Below the pieces are notes generated by a model. The model ran no database searches. It was not told where the DNA came from and was given only the letters and a program-made list of their open reading frames with translations. A stretch of 64,000 bases of DNA from G963669295 sp963669295 (GTDB lineage: Bacteria > Bacteroidota > Bacteroidia > Flavobacteriales_D > CALLUQ01), in assembly GCA_963669295.1 (NCBI GenBank), contig OY769938.1, positions 4,836,001-4,900,000 on the forward strand, read 5' to 3'. This document shows positions 1-7,068 of the stretch, piece by piece. Position numbers and translations under genes: made by a program. Each line of letters starts with the position of its first letter. Position 1 is the first letter of the stretch.

Positions 1-50
1 GAAATTCAACCTTCATAAGAAATCATTAGCTTTACCCTAAACTTTAACAC

Positions 51-800
51 ATGAAAAAGACCGTACTTGTTTCTATCATCACTTCGATACTAACTACTGT
101 AGTTTGTTTGCTCATTGCTTGTTATACCTGTTGCAATTCAGGTTCGTGCAGTGGCGATAATGCTGCTTGTCAAACCGAATGCCAGGCCGATAGCACGGCA
201 TGTGCTAAAGATGGTGCTTCTTGCGCCAACAAGGAAGGATGCAGTAAAGGCAAAGCTTGTTGTGCAAATAAAGCACCTGCTTGTGGCAATGGAGCTTGTG
301 TTTGCGACAACGAAGAAGTATGTAAAAACGGTTGTACTTGTGGGGCATGCACTGCAGGCAAGGAACACGTACATGGAGAAGGCAGCGGTATGGGCAACAT
401 GGGCATGCATGCCATGGCATTAGAGCATTTAAAAGACGACCGTAAAGCGCTGGAAGAAGCACTTTCTGAAGAAGAAAAGGCCACCATTGCTGAAGTGCGT
501 ACAAAAATGGAAGGCCTGGAGCACGACCATACCAACCGCGACCAAATTATGGAGCAATACAAAGCAGAATTCGATGCCCTGATGGCCATTGCTAATAACC
601 ACAGCGAAAGCATGGATGCCGCCATGACCAAGGCCCATGAGTTTATGATGCAAGAACATGGCAAGGGCGATGGTTCAGGAAGTGGGAAAGGCGATGGAAG
701 TGGCATGGGACGTGGTGATGGCAGCGGCCACATGGATCATGGAGATGAACAACACGCCTCCATGTTTAAAGTACATTACTTAATGATGAAAACGGAATAA
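51..800 (+). CDS. Exported Cys-rich, His/Met-rich putative metal-binding protein
   Basis: Not assigned to a named family. Residues 1-24 form a lysine-led hydrophobic segment ending in a Cys cluster (ACYTCC), so the protein is exported or membrane/lipid anchored. Residues about 26-105 contain some twenty cysteines, many in CxxxC or CxC spacing. Residues about 118-205 are a charged helical region (DDRKALEEALSEEEKA) with Met and His residues, reminiscent of periplasmic Spy/CpxP-type or heavy-metal-resistance helical proteins. The tail is a low-complexity GDGSG/GKGDG segment with HMDHGDEQH. Metal (copper or zinc) sequestration outside the cytoplasm is an inference from composition only. The gene stands alone and ends 21 bases before a strong terminator hairpin. 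Confidence 0.6.
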   Translation: MKKTVLVSIITSILTTVVCLLIACYTCCNSGSCSGDNAACQTECQADSTACAKDGASCANKEGCSKGKACCANKAPACGNGACVCDNEEVCKNGCTCGACTAGKEHVHGEGSGMGNMGMHAMALEHLKDDRKALEEALSEEEKATIAEVRTKMEGLEHDHTNRDQIMEQYKAEFDALMAIANNHSESMDAAMTKAHEFMMQEHGKGDGSGSGKGDGSGMGRGDGSGHMDHGDEQHASMFKVHYLMMKTE

Positions 801-821
801 ACCCTACCAACCTTACGCAAG

Positions 822-853
822 ATCCCAACCGGTTTATGGTTGGGATTTTTTTT
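822..853 (+). terminator. Intrinsic terminator of the Cys-rich protein gene
   Basis: ATCCCAACC (822-830) pairs with GGTTGGGAT (838-846) around a 7-base loop, followed by a run of T to 853. Its 3' half overlaps the end of the convergent gene below. Confidence 0.85.
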
Positions 854-1160
854 GCTGATAAGTAGCAATGTTGTTGAGCAATAAGCGTAAAAAGGCCATT
901 AAATCTGCTTTCGACAATACCACTTCCTCGGTTAAAAAAACAACGGTAATGGTAGCAGCACCTTTCCAGGGCTGATGTTCAAACAACAATTCGTCAAAGC
1001 CAATGTCTTCGTTCAAGGCTATGTGTTGTAAGGTGGCTTCTATTTCTTCCACGCCATAATTCACAAAATGATGATGAAGGAGAAGATGTTGCAGCGCCAG
1101 TACATCGGCATTGGGGGCGGGCATTCTCTTGGTAATGGCAATCAATTCCTCCTGGCGCAT
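834..1160 (-). CDS. Hypothetical protein, about 108 aa
   Basis: No family recognised. The start at 1160 (MRQEELIAI) is preferred over one 10 codons upstream, because a -7-like TATTTTG lies just upstream of it and the extra residues (MCLCILYLVP) look like translated promoter. The protein is soluble, His/Leu-rich and probably helical (LQHLLLHHHF, LMAFLRLLLNN), with a central strand-like segment (AATITVVFL). It has no signal peptide. Its stop codon lies inside the terminator hairpin of the convergent gene at 51-800. Coding status rests on the open frame and typical amino-acid composition. Confidence 0.55.
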   Translation of the reverse strand: MRQEELIAITKRMPAPNADVLALQHLLLHHHFVNYGVEEIEATLQHIALNEDIGFDELLFEHQPWKGAATITVVFLTEEVVLSKADLMAFLRLLLNNIATYQQKKSQP

Positions 1161-1190
1161 AGGAACAAGGTACAAAATACATAGGCACAT

Positions 1191-1486
1191 TCCACTCCAA
1201 CACAGGCACCCCGATGGCTATCGGGACAGTTGCACACTCTTTTAACCACACTTTCTTTTGTTACCTCAAGGCAAGCTGACTCAGTACGTCCGCATTTACT
1301 TTATTACCACTAACGCCCCCTCATATTACCATTACTCCACTCCTGCGCAGGCACCCCGATGGCTATCGGGACAGTGCACCCTCCATATTACCCTTACTTC
1401 ACTCCTGCGCAGGCAGGAGTCCAGTTATACCCTCTCTGACCCTTACTCCACTCCAACACAGGCATCCCAATAGCTATAGAGGCAGT
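1191..1486. repeat. Intergenic cluster of 40-bp degenerate repeats
   Basis: The gap 1161-1523 holds four related copies at 1191-1230, 1336-1375, about 1398-1425 (partial) and 1447-1486. The common order is TCCACTCC, then CAGGC, then CCCGATGGCTATCGGG, then ACAGT. The CCCGAT..ATCGGG part is an inverted repeat able to form a 6-bp hairpin. It is intact in copies 1 and 2, decayed in copy 4, and replaced by CAGGCAGGAGT in copy 3. No plausible gene lies between the copies. This looks like a dispersed Bacteroidota intergenic repeat. Confidence 0.7.
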
Positions 1487-1523
1487 CACACCATCACTTC
1501 TAACATTGCCCAGGTCCTTTATC

Positions 1524-3005
1524 CTAATTACAGCAGCAATCGGCATAAGAGCTTTTTGTCATGTATCCCATGCCGCAGTGATAAAATTTAAAATCGGCCA
1601 GATCGCCAGCATAGGCAGCAGTATCGCTTACAGGGTAATACAGCATGTACTGCTGCTGCAAGGTGGTGTCGGTTTTTAACTGCTCAAAAGCTTGCGTTAA
1701 AGAGGTTGTATTGATGCCCGTAGTGCCATATACCTCATCAAACCGGTATTCTAATGCCCAGGTGGCGGCACTCATTTCAGGCGAATTGGCCACATTCACA
1801 TAGTACACCGTATAATTATTCAATGCACCCGATTCAGGGTCGTAGTCAACTACCTCAAACCCGGGGTTGTTGTCGTAAATGGGGCTAATGGAAGGCAGCA
1901 CATGCATGTAAGACACTACCTGCCCGGCATCGTTTCTAATGAGCCTGAAATCATCTTTATGATAATGCCCTGCCATGTTGGTGGCAATAACATCGGCATA
2001 ATCGTTAATAATTTGCAAATATTTGGTGTTGAATTCAGCGGTAAAAAAGTAGGAAGTATCGCCTACACATTCGCTGCCTGTGGGCAATGAAGGGTATACG
2101 TTAATGCCAGGAGGAATGTGCTGTACTACCCATACCTTTTCGTTTTGTGTACGGGCTTCCTCCAACTGTTGCTTAAACCATTGCAACATTTCCAACCCGG
2201 GGTCGGCACTGTTAGGGCCAAGGTCGGCAGGAGTGCAAAAAACTGTCCACTTACTATTGTTATACCCATCGGCCATTAAGATGGTGTTGAGTACTACAAA
2301 CTTCAATTTTGGATTAACCGTACTGGGAATGGCGTAATAACCACCAACGGGATAGGTAGTATCGAACGAACCCAGGCCATGCGCACTGTGCTGTAGCATG
2401 CCCTTAAATACGTTGCCCGACATAGATAAGAAACCACCATTGGGTTGTATCATGTAATCGCCACAATAAGCATCGTTGTTGCCCAACGCAGCATACACTG
2501 GAACGTTGGGGTAGTATTGTTCGAACAACCCCCAAACAAATGCAATGGTTTTGTTAATGAAGCTATGTAGCGGGGCATAGCCTTCTGCCGAATCGGTGGC
2601 ATGGGCCAAAGGGGCATGTTTTTCGAATTTCGATTCAAACTCGTGCGCTAAATAATCGCCCGAAACCATGATAAAATCAGGATTAGGGATTTCTGCCTTC
2701 ATCTTTTTGATGGATGAAATCAATAAAGGGTAGTTGGCATCGGCATGATAGGTACTTAACGTAGTAATCGAAGAGCTTTCGAAGATGGCTTGCCATTCCG
2801 AAGCGTCGGCAGCCATCAACTGCTGCATCAAAGAAGTGTCGTAATACGGATCGAAATGGATGTCGGAAAGGTTGAGGAACTTCCCGGAAGGAACTACCGC
2901 AGTAGTGTCAGTACTATCAGGAACATCGTTGGTAGGTGTTTCGGGAGAGCCGCATCCTATAATAAAAACAACAAGAGCAATGAATAATGGTGAAGAAAAA
3001 TGCAT
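1524..3005 (-). CDS. Acid-sphingomyelinase-like metallophosphoesterase lipoprotein
   Basis: Calcineurin-like metallophosphoesterase resembling the acid sphingomyelinase group, predicted to hydrolyse phosphodiesters outside the cytoplasm. Residues 1-18 are a lipoprotein signal ending in the lipobox FIIGC, followed by a Thr/Pro/Asp linker. Metal-binding motifs appear in order: LSDIHFDP (D48, H50), VSGDY (about 117), ALGNNDAY (about 175), VQHIPPG (about 298) and AGHYHKDDF (about 350). The Asn-Asn-Asp in place of the usual GNHD is normal in the sphingomyelinase branch. The protein ends in an unusual Cys triplet (ADCCCN). It is a single gene. Length (493 aa) fits the family. The natural substrate cannot be told from sequence. 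Confidence 0.8.
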   Translation of the reverse strand: MHFSSPLFIALVVFIIGCGSPETPTNDVPDSTDTTAVVPSGKFLNLSDIHFDPYYDTSLMQQLMAADASEWQAIFESSSITTLSTYHADANYPLLISSIKKMKAEIPNPDFIMVSGDYLAHEFESKFEKHAPLAHATDSAEGYAPLHSFINKTIAFVWGLFEQYYPNVPVYAALGNNDAYCGDYMIQPNGGFLSMSGNVFKGMLQHSAHGLGSFDTTYPVGGYYAIPSTVNPKLKFVVLNTILMADGYNNSKWTVFCTPADLGPNSADPGLEMLQWFKQQLEEARTQNEKVWVVQHIPPGINVYPSLPTGSECVGDTSYFFTAEFNTKYLQIINDYADVIATNMAGHYHKDDFRLIRNDAGQVVSYMHVLPSISPIYDNNPGFEVVDYDPESGALNNYTVYYVNVANSPEMSAATWALEYRFDEVYGTTGINTTSLTQAFEQLKTDTTLQQQYMLYYPVSDTAAYAGDLADFKFYHCGMGYMTKSSYADCCCN

Positions 3006-3461
3006 AGTGGTTAGTGTTAGATTTAACCAAACATACGGAAAATATAACCGTTGTCACAACAACAAGAAAGCCATTGGCATGAGGGCATAAAGGGCAGATT
3101 GATCGCTAAAGTCAATTGATGAGAATTCCTTGCTGGGTAAACGTTTCCGCTGTTCGTCGCAATAAAAAACCATATTCGTCGTTCTTATTATTACTCCTGT
3201 CGATGTTAATAACTTTGTGAATTATTCCAGTACTTACCCTGTTGAAAAACAGGTGAAATTTTGCAAAGCCGAATAATTTGCAGTACATTTCAAATGCTTT
3301 AACCCATTCAAAGTGTGTTGTTTGTACGGAGTATCCCTGCTCCAGAAAGGCATTCGTGCTTCCGCAATTGATTAAAGCCCCTTGAACTAACTAAAAAGGT
3401 TGTTAAAGCCTGCAGGCTGCTAACCCTGCGAATTTTAACACTGCTAACTAAACTAAGGTCA
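3006..3461. other. Intergenic region without a gene
   Basis: 456 bases with no convincing reading frame. It holds the upstream region of the leftward lipoprotein gene and, on the + strand, a TAACTTTG box at 3210-3217 that fits the Bacteroidota -7 consensus. If used, that box would give the gene at 3462 a leader of roughly 240 bases. No hairpin or repeat stands out. Confidence 0.5.
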
Positions 3462-3803
3462 ATGAGAACATTGTTACTAACCGTGTTTGCAGCGCTACTA
3501 TGCTTGCAAATAAATGCCGCTCCGATCAGTGGTATCGATGGTGGGGAAAAAGAGGAGTTTTTTAAAGCTACCATCCCCCAAAAAGTGGACAACATGCTAA
3601 AAATAGATGTGACCACTACAGATCAACAAACAATTTTAATGGAAGTGTTTAACGACGGAGGCAAGCTGGTGTATACCCACGAGTTGAACCTTTATGGTGA
3701 GTTAACCAACGAAATAGACACTTCTAATTACCCTATTGGAACCTACAAAGTAGAGGTTTCTTGCAAAGGACAAAAAGTTACTAAGGAGGTGGTAAAGAAA
3801 TAA
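3462..3803 (+). CDS. Small secreted beta-sandwich protein (DUF3244/T9SS-CTD-like fold)
   Basis: 113 aa with a clean signal peptide (MRTLLLTVFAALLCLQINAA). The mature part has the strand pattern and the motif order of T9SS C-terminal domains and DUF3244 proteins: ILMEVFNDGGKLVYTHEL, then IDTSNYPIGTYKVEVSCKGQ, then KVTKEVVKK. It consists of that domain alone, without an upstream catalytic part, so it is either a small periplasmic or surface protein or an orphan sorting-domain-like module. It is followed 24 bases later by an intrinsic terminator. Function unknown. Confidence 0.7.
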   Translation: MRTLLLTVFAALLCLQINAAPISGIDGGEKEEFFKATIPQKVDNMLKIDVTTTDQQTILMEVFNDGGKLVYTHELNLYGELTNEIDTSNYPIGTYKVEVSCKGQKVTKEVVKK

Positions 3804-3826
3804 CCACTTCTCGCTATTTCTCGGAA

Positions 3827-3851
3827 GGGGCGCTTGATGCGCCCTTTTTTT
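3827..3851 (+). terminator. Intrinsic terminator
   Basis: GGGCGC (3828-3833) pairs with GCGCCC (3839-3844) around TTGAT, followed by T7. It terminates the small secreted protein gene and lies just before the tiny ORF at 3863. Confidence 0.85.
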
Positions 3852-3862
3852 ATGCAATGATT

Positions 3863-4027
3863 ATGGCCGATATTACCATGTGCATGGGGGAGGAGTGCCC
3901 CTTAAAAGAACACTGTTTTCGATACCTTGCCGAGCCGGAGCCCGACGACATGCAAACCTATTTCATGCGGCCGCCAATAAAGGAAGAAGAGTGCGATTTT
4001 TATTGGGAGATGCCCGCTAAGAGCTAA
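3863..4027 (+). CDS. Conserved-looking 54-aa Cys protein (MADITMC type)
   Basis: Short frame starting MADITMCMGEECPLKEHC and ending EEECDFYWEMPAKS. From memory, small proteins of the form MADITMC-x4-CP(L/I)K-x2-C-(Y/F)R..., with a final CxYFW-like motif, occur in Bacteroidota and their phages. The match includes all four cysteines (C7, C12, C18, C44), suggesting a single metal-binding knuckle. An in-frame ATG two codons upstream (3857) is possible. The gene begins 11 bases after a terminator and its last 11 bases overlap the convergent gene at 4017-4238. Function unknown. Confidence 0.6.
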   Translation: MADITMCMGEECPLKEHCFRYLAEPEPDDMQTYFMRPPIKEEECDFYWEMPAKS

Positions 4028-4238
4028 GCGAAAATTTACGCACCAACCGGTACATTCCATACCCCAACAACAATAACCAGGGCGAGCCATGCAAGAACAG
4101 GTCGAACCAATCGGTGCCCGACATGCCTACAGCACCACCAGCTACCCATTTCAATTTACCCCATAAATGAGGCTCGGGATAAAATGGTGCCAGCCCAAGT
4201 GTAAAGCAGAGGATGATGAGCAATGGCAACGGTTTCAT
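4017..4238 (-). CDS. Small membrane protein of the sulfur-transport operon
   Basis: 73 aa with an N-terminal hydrophobic helix (LPLLIILCFTLGLAPF) and a second near the C-terminus (WLLLLGYGMYRLV), joined by a loop containing EPHLWGKLKWVAGGAVGM and DWFDLFLHG. Small proteins with this PEPH..GK..W...G motif are commonly found beside YeeE/YedE genes and are often labelled RND transporter or hypothetical in annotations. It lies 3 bases after the YeeE/YedE-type gene 4242-4655 and is the last gene of the operon. It may be an accessory subunit, but no biochemical role can be read from the sequence. Confidence 0.65.
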   Translation of the reverse strand: MKPLPLLIILCFTLGLAPFYPEPHLWGKLKWVAGGAVGMSGTDWFDLFLHGSPWLLLLGYGMYRLVRKFSLSS

Positions 4239-4241
4239 AAG

Positions 4242-4655
4242 TTAATGAGGTAAGTAGCGTTTTAAGGCACCATAGGTAAGCACACCAAGTAGTGCCGCAC
4301 CAATAGCCATGAGTAATGTTGCATACCCCGACCCCACTAAGGCGTAAAGGGGGCCAGGACATGCACCAGTGAGGGCCCAGCCCAATCCAAAGAAGATACC
4401 TCCCACAAGATTGCCCACCTTATTGAAAGGTTTTGGGCGTGGACGAATTTCCTCACCGGTAAGGGATTTCAATTGCATTTTACGGATGATGAATAACGAC
4501 AAAGCACCGGTCACAACGGCACTGCCAATCACTCCGTACATATGAAACCCCTGAAACCAAAACATCTCTTGAATCCTGAACCAGGAAATGACTTCCGATT
4601 TTACCAGGACAATACCAAAAATGCCTCCCAGCAGTATAGCGACGACTAATTTCAT
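4242..4655 (-). CDS. DUF6691 / YeeE-YedE family membrane protein, half-size
   Basis: 137-aa integral membrane protein. Four hydrophobic segments are visible, with the signature GWALTGACPGPLYALVGSG (about 92-110) typical of DUF6691 proteins, a half-size relative of YeeE/YedE sulfur-compound channels. The start at 4655 (MKLVVAILLGG) is chosen because it overlaps the upstream stop by 4 bases (ATGA); longer readings into the upstream gene lack sense. With the 191-aa partner immediately upstream it would form a two-part transporter for a reduced sulfur species such as thiosulfate, by analogy with TsuA/YeeE; the substrate is inferred. Confidence 0.8.
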   Translation of the reverse strand: MKLVVAILLGGIFGIVLVKSEVISWFRIQEMFWFQGFHMYGVIGSAVVTGALSLFIIRKMQLKSLTGEEIRPRPKPFNKVGNLVGGIFFGLGWALTGACPGPLYALVGSGYATLLMAIGAALLGVLTYGALKRYLPH

Positions 4656-5227
4656 AACAGTTGTAGTATAAAAGGTAGTATCCACCAACTCACAATCAAT
4701 CCTCCAATAAAAAAGCCAACAGTGGCTACCAACGATCCAGGGCTTAGCTGGCTCAATCCCATAATGGCATGCCCTGAAGTACACCCATTGGCATACCGGG
4801 TGCCAAAACCTACTAAAAAGCCACCAATCAACAACACAATAAGGGAAACAGGGGTGCCCAATTGCTCCCACCCAAAAATGTCCTGGGGAGCCAGTCCTGT
4901 AAAGTCATGAATGCCCATGCTTTGCAATTGCGCAGTTGTTTGCGCAGAAATTTCTACAGGATTGGCATTAGGAATAAAAGTGGTAGCCAACCAGGCACCG
5001 CCTGCAATAGCAGCAACAAACAATAAGTTCCACCCCTCTGCCCGCCAATTGTATTTAAAGTATTCCATGCGGTTGGGAATGCACATGGCGCAGAAATGGC
5101 GCAACGAACTGGAAACGCCAAACGATTTATTCAATAATATTAAAAGTAATGGCACCATCAACCCTATCATTGGCCCCGCTACATACCATGGCCATGGCTG
5201 ACTGATCCACTCTACAAATGCCTTCAT
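4652..5227 (-). CDS. YeeE/YedE family sulfur-compound transporter
   Basis: 191-aa membrane protein with about five transmembrane segments. The C-terminal signature GTRYANGCTSGHAIMGLSQL (about 143-162) carries the conserved Cys of YeeE/YedE proteins, which line the thiosulfate path in TsuA. Another Cys pair sits in RHFCAMCIP (about 43-51). It directly abuts the rhodanese gene upstream (no gap) and overlaps the DUF6691 gene downstream by 4 bases, so the four genes are translated as one operon. Predicted role: uptake or exchange of a reduced sulfur compound handed to or from the rhodanese. Confidence 0.85.
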   Translation of the reverse strand: MKAFVEWISQPWPWYVAGPMIGLMVPLLLILLNKSFGVSSSLRHFCAMCIPNRMEYFKYNWRAEGWNLLFVAAIAGGAWLATTFIPNANPVEISAQTTAQLQSMGIHDFTGLAPQDIFGWEQLGTPVSLIVLLIGGFLVGFGTRYANGCTSGHAIMGLSQLSPGSLVATVGFFIGGLIVSWWILPFILQLL

Positions 5228-5530
5228 CTACACATGTTTGTTCACTGTGGCCCACGACCCTCCGTTAACCACATCAATTTGATGTTTTTTAAGTTGGTTG
5301 GCAGCTACGCCACTGCGCATTCCGCTAGCACAACAGGTAATCACCGGTTTTTTCATTTGCTGAATGCGTGTTACATGTTTAGAAAGCGTATCCAATGGAA
5401 TATTGATGGAATTTTTCACATGTCCACCAGCATATTCTTGAGGAGTGCGAACATCAACAACTACGGCACCTCGCTCCAGCATGGCATTAATGCGATAACC
5501 GCGATTACCAAAAAGATCAAACCACTTCAT
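5228..5530 (-). CDS. Single-domain rhodanese-like sulfurtransferase
   Basis: 100 aa, one rhodanese domain. Motifs: VVVDVRTPQEYAGGH (23-37), then NIPLDTL, then the active-site loop CCASGMRSG with catalytic Cys67 (preceded by Cys66) and Arg72, ending in GGSW. It should carry a persulfide and move sulfane sulfur. The start at 5530 (MKWFDLFG) is decided by the promoter: a TTG six codons upstream lies inside the -7 box TATCTTTG, so it cannot be in the transcript. First gene of the sulfur operon, 55 bases downstream of the crp-like gene. Confidence 0.9.
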   Translation of the reverse strand: MKWFDLFGNRGYRINAMLERGAVVVDVRTPQEYAGGHVKNSINIPLDTLSKHVTRIQQMKKPVITCCASGMRSGVAANQLKKHQIDVVNGGSWATVNKHV

Positions 5531-5545
5531 TGTTCTTTTTTTGTA

Positions 5546-5553
5546 CAAAGATA
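5546..5553 (-). promoter_or_regulatory. -7 box of the sulfur operon
   Basis: TATCTTTG matches TAnnTTTG exactly. Transcription would start near 5541, about 11 bases before the rhodanese ATG. Confidence 0.75.
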
Positions 5554-5575
5554 AAAAGGAGGGAAGGGAATTTCA

Positions 5576-5589
5576 GTGACCTGGGTTAC
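5576..5589. promoter_or_regulatory. Candidate Crp/Fnr-family operator
   Basis: GTGACCTGGGTTAC is a 14-bp near-palindrome (GTGACC-TG-GGTTAC, one mismatch) resembling Crp-type half sites. Its centre (5582.5) is about 41-42 bases upstream of the predicted transcription start, the class II activator position. It overlaps the last codons of the crp-like gene. Assignment to that regulator is inferred from adjacency. Confidence 0.5.
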
Positions 5590-6221
5590 ACAAGCTCAAT
5601 CTTGTTTCTGCCCAACTTAATTTTTCCGTGCTTTTCCAGCTGTTTGAGCAACCTCGAAATTACCTCGCGCGAGCTGTGCAGGTCATAGGCAATGTCCTGG
5701 TGGGTGGTTTGCAAAATAGGACTTTGTGCAATTTGTGCTTTTTGTTGCAGGTAAGCCAGCAATCGCTCATCAAGCTGTTGAAAAACCACACTGTCTACCG
5801 TTTGCAACAATTCGTTAAACCGATTGCTATAGGTTTGCAAAATGAAATTGCGCCACGAAGCATGGGTTTGCATCCATTTATCGATAAACTGCACCGGAAT
5901 GGCAATCATTTCCGTATCGTCTTCTGCAATGGCCCTTATTTGGCTGGGCACATGAGCCATGCAGCATTGCACACTCATAGCACAACTTTGCCCTGGGTAC
6001 AAAAAATACAAGAGCAATTCATTGCCCTCATCATCTTCGCGCATTACTTTGATGGCACCACGGGTAACAAGAGGCATCATCTTTATAGTACTGCCAATGT
6101 CCATAATAGTGGTACCTGCCGGCACTTGCTTAAGCGTAGCTTCAGCGGCTAATTCTGCCAACAATTCTTCATCGCACAGTTGTGGGAAATGATGTTCTAT
6201 ATGAGAGGTAATGCTATCCAT
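5586..6221 (-). CDS. Crp/Fnr family transcriptional regulator of the sulfur operon
   Basis: 211 aa, the usual length. Residues about 15-120 form a cyclic-nucleotide-binding-like beta roll, and the C-terminal winged helix includes HQDIAYDLHSSREVISRLL (about 174-192) with the recognition helix. The Arg/Ser phosphate-binding loop of true CRP is not recognisable. Instead the loop reads YPGQSCAMSVQCC, with Cys80, Cys86 and Cys87, which could sense thiols or persulfides. Just downstream on the same strand lies the rhodanese-YeeE operon with a candidate operator at 5576-5589. A -7 box TATTTTTG lies 8 bases before the start codon. Confidence 0.85.
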   Translation of the reverse strand: MDSITSHIEHHFPQLCDEELLAELAAEATLKQVPAGTTIMDIGSTIKMMPLVTRGAIKVMREDDEGNELLLYFLYPGQSCAMSVQCCMAHVPSQIRAIAEDDTEMIAIPVQFIDKWMQTHASWRNFILQTYSNRFNELLQTVDSVVFQQLDERLLAYLQQKAQIAQSPILQTTHQDIAYDLHSSREVISRLLKQLEKHGKIKLGRNKIELV

Positions 6222-6228
6222 TCAATCA

Positions 6229-6236
6229 CAAAAATA
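6229..6236 (-). promoter_or_regulatory. -7 box of the crp-like gene
   Basis: TATTTTTG on the minus strand fits TAnnTTTG. Its end is only 7 bases before the ATG at 6221, implying a nearly leaderless message. Confidence 0.6.
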
Positions 6237-6369
6237 CCTTTTTTTACTGTTGTAAAACTACCGACTCCTGTGCTTTTTGCTGCTAAAGTTATATATTTAT
6301 GCCGCTAATCATTGTTTTTACTCCCGTACCACTAACCAACAATTTATTAACTGTATTAAACAAAAGATC

Positions 6370-7002
6370 ATGACTGCATCTAAACGACATCAAAAGGTAT
6401 TGGATTCGATTGCTCCACACCTGGATGAAGGCGAACAAATTATTCATGCCGCCTATGGTGTAAAACAGCCCCACATTGGGCTGATTATTTTATTCATTGC
6501 GCTGGCAATTATTCCGGGAGTTATTGCCGTAGCCTTAATGACCAAGCATTACCTGGTAGCTGTTACCAATAAACGGGTATTGATTTTGCGTGTAAGTGGT
6601 ACCATGAAAATGAAAGAAGCCTGGACCTATTCTATAGGTAATGCTGGAGGAGAAGTAACCACTTCTACCGGGGCTTTGTTTACCCACATTACTATTGCCG
6701 GAAGCGATCAGCCTTTTAAGGCCAAGTTTCACAAGGCCTATTCGCCTGAAAACAGGCCTGCAGCACAAGCAGTGGCTGCTGCCTTAATGCCGGGGGGCAC
6801 AACTGAAGTGCCAAAGGAAGCTCCGGTAGTAACTGAAATTCCTGAAGCTGCTGCCACCAGCGAGCCTGCCGACGTGGAAGAAGCAGTAGTAGCTGAAGCA
6901 TCAACTGAAGCTGCTCCTGAATCGGTTATTCCCGACATGCCAGAAGTACCTGATGCTCCATCGCTAGACGATGGAAATACCAACAAAGAAGAGACTGTAT
7001 AA
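6370..7002 (+). CDS. Membrane-anchored PH-domain-like protein with acidic Ala/Pro tail
   Basis: 210 aa. A short N-terminal helical stretch is followed by one membrane segment (GLIILFIALAIIPGVIAVAL, about 38-57). Next is a domain with the VTNKRVLILRV motif seen in bacterial PH domains (YdbS/bPH type), roughly residues 60-140. The last 70 residues are low-complexity Ala/Glu/Pro/Val, probably disordered. The start at 6370 (MTASKRHQ) is preferred to one 31 codons upstream, whose extension lacks coding character. Function unknown. Terminated by a strong hairpin. Confidence 0.7.
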   Translation: MTASKRHQKVLDSIAPHLDEGEQIIHAAYGVKQPHIGLIILFIALAIIPGVIAVALMTKHYLVAVTNKRVLILRVSGTMKMKEAWTYSIGNAGGEVTTSTGALFTHITIAGSDQPFKAKFHKAYSPENRPAAQAVAAALMPGGTTEVPKEAPVVTEIPEAAATSEPADVEEAVVAEASTEAAPESVIPDMPEVPDAPSLDDGNTNKEETV

Positions 7003-7036
7003 AGAAAGAGGGGCCACGAGCCCCTCTCTTTCTTTT
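7003..7036 (+). terminator. Intrinsic terminator
   Basis: AGAGGGGC (7007-7014) pairs with GCCCCTCT (7020-7027) around CACGA. The stem extends with flanking A/T pairs and is followed by CTTTCTTTT. Confidence 0.85.
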
Positions 7037-7054
7037 AAAGCAACGGTAAACCAC

Positions 7055-7062
7055 TATCTTTG
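7055..7062 (+). promoter_or_regulatory. -7 box of the OM receptor gene
   Basis: TATCTTTG, an exact TAnnTTTG match, ends 6 bases before the ATG at 7069. It rules out the alternative TTG start at 7060, which lies inside the box. Confidence 0.75.
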
Positions 7063-7068
7063 CACCTC

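Noticed and set aside
170..733. Minus-strand 187-codon frame opposite the Cys-rich protein
   Set aside because: Ser/Pro/Leu-rich complement of a Gly/Asp/Met-rich gene; the forward frame has the signal peptide and terminator.
3308..3616. Minus-strand 102-codon frame
   Set aside because: It lies antisense over the start of the small secreted protein, which has a signal peptide and terminator; composition is poor.
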